Shown here: positions 1-10,955 of the stretch, one piece after another
Numbering within the stretch: the first letter of the stretch is position 1
Layout: each line of letters opens with the position of its first letter
From: Glutinoglossum americanum
Taxonomy: Eukaryota; Ascomycota; Geoglossomycetes; Geoglossales; Geoglossaceae
Direction: 5' to 3'
DNA: 64,000 bases
Assembly (NCBI GenBank): GCA_020080175.1
Contig: JAGHQL010000088.1
Span: 1 to 64,000 of the forward strand
Position numbers and translations under genes: made by a program
The notes under the pieces: generated by a model
Seen by the model: only the letters and a program-made list of their open reading frames with translations
Told to the model about the DNA's origin: nothing
Database searches by the model: none

Positions 1-1004
1 GTGATTTTCCCGTGCTTGATTTCCGCCGGGGTCCCTCCCGCTGTTGTCGGGTTTCTCCTTTTGGGGGGGGGGGGGGGGGTTCCGCTGGGTTTGGGGTCGG
101 GGTGGGTCTGTGGTTGTTTGCTGGTGTGTTAGAGTGGGTGGTTCTGGCTACGGCAGTTGAGGTGGACGTGGGTGTGGCACCGTACCTGTTTCGGCTTTGC
201 AGCGGCGAGGATGGGTTGGTCGTGGTTCGCCGTGACCAGCGCAGCGAGGACTGCGATGGTGGCGATGGTGGGGAGGCGTGCAAAACGCATGTTTTGTTGG
301 CTGCGTCTGTAGATATCTATCTGAGCGGTAGAGAGGTCCGGCGAAACAACCCTAGATATCTTGCGACGATATGGCCTCGCTGACTATTTAACGCGTCTCC
401 CGCCTTTACGCCATTCCGTCTGTGGCTGTTACGGTATAGGAATGAGCGGCTGGGTGGGAAAGTTCCTCGGCCAGGCAAAGTAATTTCTAACTGGGAATGG
501 GTGAATCGGGAACATTCTTATTGTTGACGAGCTGAGGAATGTTGCCACCACGAAGGCTAAAGCTAATTGTGCGGCACCCCAGCAGTTGCCTAGACGATGC
601 GCATGTACTGCTCCATCGCTGGCCTGTCCATTGGTTCTATTCACTTAAGCTTAACTTCGAACTAGTCGACCGCCCGCCATTTGAGGGTTATGGCCAAGAA
701 AGTCTGTTTGGTGGCGCGGGTCTTGGCGGTGCGACGACCCTCTGCGGTATTTTAACGACCGGTGGGCGTAGGTCTTGGGTTTGGGGATTCAGCTGGCGGG
801 ATCTGAGTTGTCGGATGGGCGAGATCCGATGTGGGATACTGTGAGATTTGGTGGAGTTCCTTGGACCACGGAACGGATGGGATGGGATCCGAGGCTGGAG
901 TCGGGTGTTCAGCTTAACGGACGCGTGTTGCGATGAGATCTTCGGATTCACCTGATTGCTAAAATCGCTGGTCGCGGTGTAGAGAAGTCGTGGATGAATA
1001 CTAG
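1..1004. other. Left-edge stretch without a supported gene
   Basis: No gene is supported here. The open frames are short, have no recognisable domain and overlap each other on both strands. A run of 18 G bases lies near position 63-80. The stretch may hold the 3' flank of the amidohydrolase gene that ends at 1005 and part of a gene beyond the left edge. Confidence 0.5.
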
Positions 1005-2033
1005 CTAGATAAAAACATGAATGGCCCAATTGACGGCCGTTCCAATAGCTCCCTGCTCACGGCGATCCTCCCACAAGTCTTCCGCGTTTAGTTTAAACAC
1101 TTTCTCCACCGTCTTCTCATCCCCCTCACACCACCCGACAACCTTCTCCGCGAACCCCGCAATATCCACGTCAACCCCCTCGAATCTCGTATGCGGCCAA
1201 TCCGTCGCAAAGACCAGTTTCTCCCCTCCGGTCGCCTGGAGAAGCTCTAGTGCTAGTGGCTCTAGGTCGCGGTAGGTTTTGGGATCCGCGGAGATGCGGT
1301 AGGCCCCGGAGAGTTTGAGGTAGGTGGAGCCTTGGTGGAGGAGGGTGATCAGGGAGGTGAACCCAGGGAGGGCGTAGGGGTCGTAGGCGATGCGTTGAGG
1401 TTTTTTGGATCGTCGCGGTGAGACAGGCAGTGCTGGGCTGGCAAAGTGATCGAGACAGATTCTGACGCCTAGATCTGGGACCACGTTCTCCAACCAAACC
1501 AGATTCTCCATATCAACGTAAAGCTGAACCACCCACCCCAGCCCCTTCACCCTCTCCGCGTGCCTCTTCACCAGCCTCCCAAACCCCAGCTCGTCCATCC
1601 TCTTCCCCACGGACTTCAGATTAATCCTTACACCCCTAACGCCCAGCTCATGCCACCTCTCCAACTGCTCCACCGTCACTGTGTCAGGGTCGATCCCTAC
1701 GACTCCGCGCCCGCGCTTGGGTCCGAGGGCTTTGAGGGCATCGAGGAGACATGAGTTGTCGGTTCCGTAGATGGAGGGTTGTACGAGGACAAGGTTGGGG
1801 ATGTTGAGGGTGGATTCAAAGGCTAAGGCGGAGGAGAGAGAGTGTATGTGGGGCGGGGTATATCGCGCGGTGGGGGAGACGGGGTATTTGGAGGGAGGGC
1901 CGATGATGTGCATGTGGCTGTCCCAGGCGTTGGGGGGGATTTTGTGGGATATGTGGGATAGGGATCTGATGAGTGGAGATGAGGGATGGTAAAGCCGGAG
2001 CGGCGCACGAAGGAGGAGACGTTTAAGTAGCAT
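1005..2033 (-). CDS. Amidohydrolase-family metal-dependent hydrolase
   Basis: Single-exon gene, 342 aa, ATG at 2033. It looks like an amidohydrolase-2 (TIM-barrel) protein of the group containing 2-pyrone-4,6-dicarboxylate lactonase (LigI). The first-strand metal motif is WDSHMHI (His40-x-His42). LDHFA near residue 194 and FATDWPH near residue 280 match later metal or catalytic positions, and RGVRINL matches a conserved strand. Family members hydrolyse cyclic esters or amides; the substrate here cannot be told. The first 30 residues are Arg/Leu/Ser-rich with no acidic residue, which could be a mitochondrial presequence. The last 15-20 residues do not resemble the family core. No introns are needed. 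The next gene starts about 1 kb away on the other strand. Confidence 0.85.
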   Translation of the reverse strand: MLLKRLLLRAPLRLYHPSSPLIRSLSHISHKIPPNAWDSHMHIIGPPSKYPVSPTARYTPPHIHSLSSALAFESTLNIPNLVLVQPSIYGTDNSCLLDALKALGPKRGRGVVGIDPDTVTVEQLERWHELGVRGVRINLKSVGKRMDELGFGRLVKRHAERVKGLGWVVQLYVDMENLVWLENVVPDLGVRICLDHFASPALPVSPRRSKKPQRIAYDPYALPGFTSLITLLHQGSTYLKLSGAYRISADPKTYRDLEPLALELLQATGGEKLVFATDWPHTRFEGVDVDIAGFAEKVVGWCEGDEKTVEKVFKLNAEDLWEDRREQGAIGTAVNWAIHVFI

Positions 2034-3034
2034 TTTGTCTCTACTCGATGACTATGTGGGGAAGAGAGAAACTGAGTGAGGAAATGCTGTTTGCTTACGC
2101 CGTTTCTTTCCGAGTCTTATAATGACGCGGAAGGAGGTTGTATGGTTAGGTCTACTAGATCACTAACCCGAATATACTAGAGAGGGGCATTATATTGATT
2201 CTAAGGACAAGCCTCGGAGTTGAACATGTTGATATCTGAAACTGAGTGACAAAATCACGTGACTATATGTCGATAGGTCTGTGACTACCCTTTCTCCATT
2301 GCATCCGAGCTACATCTTCTAGAGGCTTTGGCAGCCATAGAATCTCGCAGGGACGATAGACGAAATCTCGTGGCCAAGGACTAACGGCCATCCAGCTTGG
2401 AGAGGATACCTTCAGACGTCCAGAGTGATGGAATAGTCTGCCCCCTTCCTTGGTGAGTCAGAGAGTAAATTTTGTCGCAGCGGCTGACAGCTCTCTCCAG
2501 TCATCAGACCAACCAACCAGACTACCAGAGAGCCTCAAACACGAGATCGGTGATCTAAGCTCCGACGTCGTTGCAAGTCGTCATCGAGCTTGCATTACGA
2601 GAGATCTGCGCTACTCGAACCTCCCAAATACCCATAGAGTGGCTGACTGACTCTCAGTGCTCAGCCAGCCTCACTGCCTTATCCCGCATGCAACCAAGTC
2701 GGGGAGATCGGAGCGTGGTGCGCGCAGAGCAACAAGCGAGCCATGGCATGGCAGGATGATAGGTCGAGACCAGACATGCATGAGGGTGGTCTTAAGCTGA
2801 ACCCTGCAGCTGAGGGAAATGTTCAGCTGCCTGCCTAAGCCCCTCACCCACCAAGAGGTACAACGCGAACCACCCCACCACTGGTACTGGTGGGTGGGGG
2901 GAGCCCCTCACTTGGGAACTTTTTTTGAGGAGGGGTTTAAAAAGGGTGTTTGCGTGCCAACAACACTATCTATTCTCACCATCTATTCTTTAAAGCAGAC
3001 AAGGCGTGGAAAGGGAGAAGACCAACTTCGCGTC
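2034..3034. promoter_or_regulatory. Divergent intergenic region between amidohydrolase and Vps62-like gene
   Basis: About 1 kb between two divergently transcribed genes, presumably holding both promoters. A CACGTG core sits in ATCACGTGAC at 2254-2263. An A/T-rich TTTAAAAAGG stretch at about 2937 followed by CT-rich sequence up to 3034 looks like the core promoter and leader of the downstream gene. No gene is seen in it; short open frames at 2450-2760 overlap and have no domain. Confidence 0.45.
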
Positions 3035-4501
3035 ATGACAAACATTACCATCCGCTCCGCTACCTTCCCCAACACATACCTCCGGCTCGACGGCCGTGGC
3101 GTCAAAAAATTCAACAACAGCGGCAGCGGCCGCGTGAACTGCCAAAGCTATGTCGGCCCCTATGAAACCCTCCAGCTAAAAGAACACTCCGACGGTACTT
3201 TTGGAATCTGCTCCGCAACTTTCGAAGACGTCTACTTACGCCTTGACGCTAAGGGCTTCAAGAAAAGTGGTGGTAAAGGCGGTGGCGTCGCGAACTGCCA
3301 ATTCGGCGCTAGCGACGATGAGCAGTTCAAGTTCGTAGACCAGCCCGATGGATCGAAAGCTATCGCCTCTGTAAAGTGGCCTGGCGTCTATCTCCGCATG
3401 GACGGCACGCCTATTGAAGTCGCGGGGAACGACAACGGCATTGGTGTCGTAAACGGAGAGCTGAGCATTGGCCCCTGGGAAAAATTCATAATCAGCGACG
3501 TTACCGTCCCTCTGACTCGCTCGGAAATCGACACCGCAATTCAAAAATATGGACCTATCCTCAAAATCCACCCGAAGGAACCCTACCAGCCCTGTTCCAT
3601 CGAATGGTATCTCACGCACTGCACCCTCGTCGATGCTAGAACCAGCGATAGGACCCCAAAACCCGAACCCAATCAATTGCCCCAGAAGTTCGATGGAGAC
3701 AAACACTATTCTTTAGACGTTGACCTTTCCGCTAAACCGGGGGACCTCTCCACGGCGAAGGCCTACGTCCACGCCTTCTGGAAACCGGGAATGACGGTCA
3801 CAGACCTACAATTCTGGTTCTTCTCCGCCTACAACGGCCCCGCGAGCGCGCACATTGAAGGTCTCGCGTTCGGCAAGACCGTCCACAGCGGAGACCCAAC
3901 CCTCGCCCCCCTCGGCGAACACTGGGCGGACTGGGAATACATAACCCTGCGTATCGACAACAAGACCAAGGACCTAGTTGCCATCTGCCTCTCCCAGCAC
4001 GGCGCGGGCCACTGGACCTCCCACTCCGCCATCCCCAGCACATACAAATTCGACTCCACTCACCCCATCGTCTACGCCTCCCTCAACGGCCACGCGAACT
4101 ACCCCTCCGTCGGACCAAACTACATGCAGCACCACAAATTCCCCTCCATCCCCTTCGGCCTCGACTTCAACCTCCGCAACGAAACCGCCGACGGCGGCGC
4201 CACCCTCGACTGCTCCAAGAACTACCAGGTCGTCCTGGCGGACTTTTTGAAGGAGGACGCGTATCCAGACGTGCCGTGGGTCCGGTACGCCTACAGGTGG
4301 GGCCCGGAGGGCACCGCGATAAACATGGCCCCCAACCAGGTCTCAGAGATCATGAAGGCCGGGTTCGGCGACTTTGCGGATAGGATTCCGGGCGATGAGC
4401 TGATTCAGCTCGTTGGGGCTCTATTGCCGTTTTTTGTCAAGGCGGATATTAATGGGGCGTTGGCGCCGAGCCAGCAAAAGACTTGGTTGGGGCAGTATTG
4501 A
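3035..4501 (+). CDS. Vps62-family protein with N-terminal beta-trefoil repeats
   Basis: Single-exon gene, 488 aa. I place the start at ATG 3035 because the in-frame sequence before it (from 2819) is Trp/Pro-rich, includes promoter-like DNA and matches nothing, whereas the repeats begin at once after this Met. Residues 1-145 hold three repeats of the pattern (S)ATF..YLRLDG...VNCQ...G..E.F, as in fascin-like or ricin-like beta-trefoils. Residues about 150-488 resemble the fungal Vps62 (DUF946) family, with LQFWFFSAYNGP, HWADWEYITLRI, LSQHGAGHW and VYASLNGHANYPS. Vps62 proteins were named for a yeast vacuolar protein-sorting gene; the biochemical role is unknown. The trefoil may bind carbohydrate or actin. 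No signal peptide or membrane segment is evident. Confidence 0.85.
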   Translation: MTNITIRSATFPNTYLRLDGRGVKKFNNSGSGRVNCQSYVGPYETLQLKEHSDGTFGICSATFEDVYLRLDAKGFKKSGGKGGGVANCQFGASDDEQFKFVDQPDGSKAIASVKWPGVYLRMDGTPIEVAGNDNGIGVVNGELSIGPWEKFIISDVTVPLTRSEIDTAIQKYGPILKIHPKEPYQPCSIEWYLTHCTLVDARTSDRTPKPEPNQLPQKFDGDKHYSLDVDLSAKPGDLSTAKAYVHAFWKPGMTVTDLQFWFFSAYNGPASAHIEGLAFGKTVHSGDPTLAPLGEHWADWEYITLRIDNKTKDLVAICLSQHGAGHWTSHSAIPSTYKFDSTHPIVYASLNGHANYPSVGPNYMQHHKFPSIPFGLDFNLRNETADGGATLDCSKNYQVVLADFLKEDAYPDVPWVRYAYRWGPEGTAINMAPNQVSEIMKAGFGDFADRIPGDELIQLVGALLPFFVKADINGALAPSQQKTWLGQY

Positions 4502-5303
4502 AGTTTTGTGTGTTGTGTGAACTTTAGCTTGTCCTTTTTTTTTTTTTTTTTTATGGCTTGGGTTCGATGGGGGTCGCGCGACCCCCCCTTTTTTTTTCTT
4601 TTCGACTTGGACTTTGTCGTAGGGTAGGGCATAGGTAGCCGCTCCTGCAAAATACGAAAGAAAATTCCTCTCTCCCCCCCCCTTCCTTCCCGCAGGTTTC
4701 TTGGGGACGGCCGGGGATCCCGGCGGAACTGCCCCCCCCTTACCCAGGTACTTACGATAATAACTCTGCTTCCCGTGGGTGCGCATAGGGCCGTTTAGTT
4801 AAGGTGTTTATCCGAGTTTATCCGAAAAAGGAAAAATAGAGGATGGTTAGTGGCGGGATCACAAGTGAGCGCGTAGATAAGGGGGGGGTTTGTCCGGTGG
4901 TTGTGGGCTCTCTCTCCAGGGTGTATAAGTTGGTGGGGGAAAGAGGGGGGGGGGATGTATGTGGGTGCGGGTCTCCAGGACGTGTGTGTAGACATAGCGC
5001 GGTTGCGGTATCAAGGTGGGACTGCTATAAGGTATTCTATATACAACCCACGGTAGGGTAGATAGGGGTGACGTTTGGCTTGCAAACCGGCTACGTTACT
5101 CGGGTCCCGCCCACATAGGAGCCTTACCTCATTCGCAAGCTCGGATAGATAGCCCGTCTGCGCGTCCATCCCCCCAACCCCATATCCCTACGACAGCCAC
5201 CCTATCTGGCCGGGAATCCTACCTTGCTTGCTTGGCCAACACCCAGCCTAGAAGCCCCCTAATCTAATCCAGCCCCACCCGGTTATGGTGCTTTAGGCAG
5301 CGA
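4502..5303. other. Low-complexity intergenic region with homopolymer runs
   Basis: Two genes converge on this stretch from the left (Vps62-like, +) and the right (F-box protein, -). It has a long poly-T run from about 4536, several C and G runs (for example 4673-4682 and 4937-4947) and the perfect palindrome at 4569-4586. No gene is seen. Confidence 0.5.
4569..4586. repeat. Perfect 18-bp palindrome between poly-T tracts
   Basis: GGGGGTCGCGCGACCCCC reads the same on both strands. It lies 68 bp after the stop of the Vps62-like gene, with a long poly-T run before it and a T9 run just after it. It could form a very stable hairpin in RNA from either strand. A role in 3'-end formation is only a guess. 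Confidence 0.6.
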
Positions 5304-8193
5304 TCACCCTATAAACCCCCACCCCAGATACCTCCGGGTCCGGTTCGCTCTCACTCTCACAGGCGGGTCTCTGTGTTGGCCCAGGCAGCCCCCCAGATGT
5401 GCTATGACGCCGGCTATGAGGAGTTTCTTTTTAGTCGCGAAACTGCCTTGACTTGTGGTATCTGGGGTTAATCGGAACGGCTTACGTTTTAGCTCTCTCC
5501 ATTCCTTATCGCTGCGCTCCCATTCGGGGCCGTCGTCGGCTGAGGACGTTTCAGGCCCGGCTCGTCTTCTGAGTTTGGTGAGGAAGAGCCTGAGGAGTTG
5601 TTCGTGCTCTTCTTTCCTGATGCTGAGATGTTTGCCGCCGATTCGGGGGACGAGTTGGGGGTGGGTGGTGGATGGTTGGGCGTTTTCTTTTTGGCTCCGG
5701 GTTGCTTGAGTTTCCTCGGGTGGGGCGGCGGGTGGCTTGTCGCGTTCGGTTTGGCTGGACTGAGAAGTGCTCTCTGAGGGTATCGAGGATTCCTTGATAG
5801 AGATCTCACTAGGTTTGGGTATAGGCCCTTCTACTTCCCAGCTATAGGCCCGAACACTATCGCCAATCACAACTAGCAACAATGTGTGCTGGACCTTCGA
5901 AACCTCGAGCAGTCCCTCGGCACGCCTCACGAATTCCTCCCACATCTCCTCCCTATCGTCCGGTGGTTCTTTTATTAACGCCCACAGCTTCGCATTCTGC
6001 CTCTTCGTGGACGTACCATATGTCACGTACAACATACGAGTGTCGTGGGGGAGGTGGCTCCAGTGTTCTTCTCTGTGGGTATGCCAGTCTGAACGCCACC
6101 TGTCCTTGATGACCGCCCTGAGATAGGTTTCCCAAGCTCCGGTGTACCCGTTCACCTGGCGAGTCATTGCGGCAATAACATTGGGTGAAGGATCCCTGTA
6201 CACACCAGACAGTTAGCGCGCATGTCTGATAATGGGAGATTGGCGTGTTCGCTTTGAGGAAATGGGCTGGGAGCCTACCTCGGCGAGCCTATGCGGCGGA
6301 CCGACATGGCGCTGTGGGGCTCCTCCGCAAGATCCTTGAAGGAGATTTCTAAGCCCTCAAGGAAACTAGGTCTCTCCATGGATCCAATAACTGGACATAG
6401 CTTGGTTCTCACATCCTCTTTGAATTCGTGTAATTGAGTATCCTTTATCACTCCCGTTTTGCGATTGGCTATGGTAAAGGTCATTGGGGCACGGTACCCC
6501 AAGATAGCATTATCATCGAAAACAGGGGTTCGCTCGCAGTAGCGGCGAAGGTTTCGAGAGACCATAGAGCACATGCGGTAGGTCTCACTGTCAGTGTGTG
6601 AGAGGATCATATGCATAACTTCCGTAGGGAAGATGCCTTCATTATGGCTAGCGAAGGGCTTTAATTGGCTATATGCGGCGCCGTCGAAAAGGTGCATTAA
6701 GGCAATGAAGCCAGGGGAGACGGTTTTCAACGCTTCGGCGACTGCATCAACGGGCTTTTGCTTCAGCAGAGCCTTGCGTTCGATCTCTTTAGCGATATAT
6801 AGCATCCGCCCTCTCGGGTCATAGTTCAGAATATACCCTAGTGATTTAGATCTTACCACCTGCCGAATTGCTCCCGTGCCCGCACCTACCTGATCCTCGG
6901 TCCCCGGAAGGTTCTTGTGCGGGCAAGACCTTAGAGATGCATATCTAATGGCTGGCCTTTTCTCTGGATGCAACGACGTGTGTACAGGAATCGAAAATAA
7001 TGAGATGGCGTCTGTATGCTCCACTTCATTCCCGGGCAATAACCTCAACAGCACAATATGTTCAATGGAGATAAGCACTGCGTCAAACCACCTGCACCCG
7101 CTCTTTTTCCCGAATGCTACTGCTTCTCCAATTGCAGCTTTTCGGCGTTCGTCCTGGTTAAGACCTACTGCTAGACAGACCAATACGCGCCCAAACCAGT
7201 ATGAATTCCCGTGGGTGGGGCTACTTCCTGGTGCTACTCCCAGGCGGTGGCACCCCTGCATGAAGATGGGTAGTGGAGTGGGATTTCTACCTCTGCCCTC
7301 GAGCCATCGGCACCCTTCCCCGGATGATGCCTGTAGCTGTCTGCCAGGGATATAGCGGATGTTTTCTGGGTCGTCTGATGCAAGACACAGGATGGCGTAG
7401 ACGAATTCGCGGAACACAAAGTCCTGAGGCTCCCAGCTATAGAGGAAATCTGAAAGGCGGGCGCTATATTTTATTGAGAATTTGTGCCAGATGGAGAGTT
7501 GAATTAGATACTTATGCGAGAGACCTGAACCTAGGTCAAAGTCTGTTTTAGCTCGAACAGATTTAACTAGCAGGCTCTTATAGACTTCAAGGAGAGCTGG
7601 AGCGGGTGGCCTGGGTGTGAGTGCGAGATGCGCGACACACTCTTTGGGTACAAGTTTGGTATCGAGATTCCTCCAGCCACTAATGTCCCTGGCCAACGCT
7701 TTGATCCAGACATCGCTACGGGGTATCTTGTCAAGGTGGAAGTGCGCGCCGTTATCCACCGAGAATACCCCACGGTCGAGGTCAACAGTGTAGATCCACT
7801 GAATGACGTCGCCTTCACCAAGACTGGGCAGGACGCTGGGAATCTGCTCGATGCTGTCACCAATAAGGGCGGCGTAGTCTGGCCGGCTTACGCGAGGAGC
7901 ATCCGTGGAGGGTTGGTGGTCTGCTTCGGTCAATGTGAAGACTTGCTCTTCGAGGAGTTTTTCGATCTTGGCATACTTGAGTCGCATACGCCTTAACCAT
8001 TCTGCAGAACTGTAAGTGGAGGCTCGCAGCAAGGGGAATAGTCCAACTCACTCTTGTACTCATCGGGATCGGTCGGAATGTCAGCAACAATCCATGACCC
8101 GAGGCCATCGGGGTAGCTATCAGTGTGGCTATAGAACACATAGTATCTACCGTTGTATCGATGGATGTATAGGCCTTGAGTGATCGCCGCCAT
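5304..8193 (-). CDS. Large F-box protein, 918 aa, three exons
   Basis: Exons 8193-8052, 8001-6279 and 6195-5304, joined through introns of 50 and 83 nt whose phases agree; the second has a GCTAACT branch point. Start is ATG 8193. The N-terminus (NGRYYVFYSHTDSYPDGLG, residues about 14-32) is a tract I recognise from many filamentous-fungal hypothetical proteins. An F-box-like segment follows at about residues 497-540 (IFPTEVMHMILSHTDSE), which in other proteins binds Skp1 in SCF ubiquitin ligases. The first part contains several Trp/Tyr-rich helices of unknown fold; the C-terminal about 150 residues are polar (Pro/Ser/Glu/Lys-rich), probably disordered. The substrate is unknown. It converges with the Vps62-like gene and diverges from the SDR-deacetylase gene. 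Confidence 0.8.
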
Positions 8194-8815
8194 ATTGGAC
8201 CTGGGTGATAGAGATGGCACTTAGTAGTTCTTACACCGCGGTTTGCCCTTGCTGGAACACCATACTGGTGGCTGAAGGGGCCTTCTTTGTCTTGGTTGTT
8301 TGATAGATTTGTGTGAGTCAGGTTTGAGCGAGTTAAGGAGGTTTGAAGTTAAAACACCTCTTCATATCACGTGATCGCTGTCGTCCATGTAGAGGGCCGG
8401 GCGAGGCCCAGCTCTCTAAGCCCCACCGTGCTACTGAAGGTAATGCCACGCTGGTTTGCTGCTGCATCGCTGTACCTCAGTTTTCTCAATCTTCCCACCT
8501 GGGTATCTAGGGACTCTAGGAACTCCTCCCCACCATTCAATACCGCGCAAAGTGCAGTAATTCCAGGGTTACTTTATTTGCATTCACAACCTCAGTATGC
8601 TGCAACCAATGGCCATGTTAGGAGGGACATGTTGATGCCTTCAGGTTTTATATCCAATGTAGAATTGCTACTCCAGCGGGGGATTTATCTGTGCCCTTAC
8701 GTAAAACTCTTGATACCATCCCGCCGCCCACGTGATTAGGTACGGAATGTTGATCTTATCTTTCCCCACCCTCTTCCCAGAGGTAGACTGCTCCTCTTTT
8801 GGTGCGTACATAGCA
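8194..8815. promoter_or_regulatory. Divergent promoter region with two CACGTGAT sites
   Basis: This 622-bp gap lies between two divergent genes. It holds the perfect 10-bp palindrome ATCACGTGAT (8366-8375) and a second CACGTGAT (8729-8736), the latter about 80 bp before the SDR-deacetylase start. CACGTG is the core for bHLH factors (Cbf1/Pho4/SREBP type). Which factor acts here cannot be told from the sequence. Confidence 0.4.
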
Positions 8816-10955
8816 ATGTCGTTTCTACGTCTCGAGGGCTATCACGTTTTCGTCACTGGTGCTTCTGGGGGAATTGGCAGCCAAGCAGTCAAAGAATTCC
8901 TTGGTGAGAGTTGAATAGTTCCATATCCCCTTTTCGTCCTCAACCCCGCCTGACCCTTGCAACCTCGCCCCAAATAGCACAAGGCTGCAATGTCACAGCC
9001 CATGATCTTCGTCCTTCGTCTCTTCCACCATCACCAAATCTCTTCGCCATCAAGGGCGACATCTCGTCCGAAGTCTCCATTAGGGAGGATATTAATGACG
9101 CGGTCGCCCGCTTCGGCGCCGTCAACATCTTAATTGCTAATGCTGGAATAACCGATGAATCCTCCAATTACCCCATCTGGACTCTCCCTCTCGATCTATG
9201 GGAGAAAACGTACGCTACTAACGTCCGTGGTACGTTCTTGACTATAAAGTGCTTCCTCGCGGCCGCCAAGAGGGCTCAGGATAACAACGGCGGGAAGGAG
9301 TTGGAGAATCTGGCCATTGTTGTGACTGGGAGCGAGTGTGGGAAGTTTGGCCAGGCTGGACATGGCGAATACGCGAGCGGGAAGGCGGGGCTGCAGTATG
9401 GGCTCGTAAGGACAGTAAAAAATGAGATGGTGAGGCTGAATTCTAAGGGAAGGATTAATGCTGTGGCACCTGGATGGGTGGATACACCACTTATCGAGGG
9501 GAGATTAGATGACCCACATGAGATGTGGATTGAAGCACAGGCCACGTATGTTCACATTCTATTATACATTTAGGAGATAAAATGTCGAGGCTGACAGCGG
9601 TCTCGCCCTCGACAGCGTGCCCCTCCGTAAGATCGCGAAGCCCGAAGACGTTGCCCGCACGATGGCATTCTTGGCATCCCACCACGCCGCGGGGCACATT
9701 TCTGGGGAATGTCTTAGCGTAGATGGCGGGATGGAGGGCCGTATAGTCTGGCCAGAAACCGAAGCGGCTATGCCTCCCCCATCATCAGCTATTCCAATCT
9801 CTGCACCTAGGAAGAGAAAGCATCCCCCAATTCGCGTCCTCCTAACTATCGACTTTGATGCTCTATCTGGCTATCTCGGAACAGGCACCCATCCGGATAA
9901 CAACCTCGCCGACTATTCTGCTGGGATCTTCGCGGGTCAAGTCGGGGCGCCTAGACTTTTGAAACTGTTCCAGAGGCTTAAAATTGCAGACAAAGTGACC
10001 TGGTTCATCCCAGGGCACTCAATGGAGACGTTCCCTGGAGTAGTGAGGGAGATCGTAGATAGTGGAGCGGAAATTGCGTTGCACGGTTATTGTCATGAGG
10101 TTTGTGTTGGCAATCCTCAGCATCTCTCTAGAATGTAGCCCTAGATGGGTTAGATCGTCTTCCTGGGGAAATTGGGTACTTGTATTCTAAAGAGCTGATT
10201 TGGGTTTAGGGCGCATACCAACTCTCTCCAACACAAGAACGCGACGTCCTCTCGAAATGCATAGATCTGGCCACGAAACTGACCGGCAAAAGGCCTCTCG
10301 GCTACCGTGCGCCTCTATACCAACTTCGTGAAACGACGATCGCGCTTCTAGAAGAATTCGGATTTCTCTACGGTGATTATCCTCAAACCTAAAATACTAA
10401 CCACCCAACTAACACCCTTCACCCCAAGATACCTCTCTCACTCCCCATGATTCCCTCCCCTGTTTTCTCCCCTTCTCACCATCCCAAGGCATCAACCCCC
10501 CAAACTTCGCTCTCCCTGCCGAGACTTGGATGCACCCCACCCAGCTTCCTACGGCCTCCTCCCCCACCTCGGTCGTCGAAATCCCCGCAAACTGGTACGG
10601 CGAGGACATGACACCTCTCTCCTACTACCCTCACGCGCCTAATACCCAAGGCTACGTAGACGTCCGGCTCATTGAGAGGATGTGGAAGGATCGATTTGAG
10701 TTCTTGGCAGGGGAGATTGCTGAGGTGGCCGAGGATGCTGAGAAAAACGGGAAAGATGAGGACGAAGGGAGGGTGTTTATGCTGGTGCTGCACCCAGACA
10801 CGAGTGGGATGGCTCATGTAATCGGGATGGTGGAGAGGTTTTTGAGGTGGGTGGACGACCAAGGGGAGGTGGAGTTTTTAAAGTGCGCCGAGCTGGCAGG
10901 GTGGTGGAGGGAGAAGGAGATGGGCAAAAGGCAAAAGGGTGAGAGCGGCGGCTAG
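8816..10955 (+). CDS. Fusion protein: short-chain dehydrogenase + polysaccharide deacetylase (CE4)
   Basis: Exons 8816-8903, 8978-9545, 9616-10099, 10210-10372 and 10429-10955; 609 aa, all phases agree, the last intron has a TACTAAC branch point. The N-terminal half (to about residue 260) is a complete classical SDR: TGASGGIG (residues 14-21), NAG, and YASGK as the YxxxK active site, ending in the usual C-terminal signature DGGMEGRIVW. Without a stop it runs through a Pro/Lys linker into a NodB/CE4 deacetylase of the HpPgdA-like group: LLTIDFDA (catalytic/metal Asp), GHSMETFP, HGYCHE (metal His pair), GYRAP, and YDTSLTPHD. SDRs are NAD(P)-dependent oxidoreductases; this deacetylase group removes N-acyl groups or opens cyclic amides. 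Substrates are unknown. The link sits inside one exon, so it does not depend on a splice choice. Confidence 0.85.

Noticed and set aside
12-383. 123-codon open frame at the left edge
   Set aside because: Gly/Val-rich low-complexity peptide made by the G run and G/T bias; no domain and no splice context.
2819-3034. In-frame extension of the Vps62-like protein upstream of ATG 3035
   Set aside because: The peptide is Trp/Pro-rich with no family match and overlaps promoter-like DNA; the repeats begin directly after the later Met.
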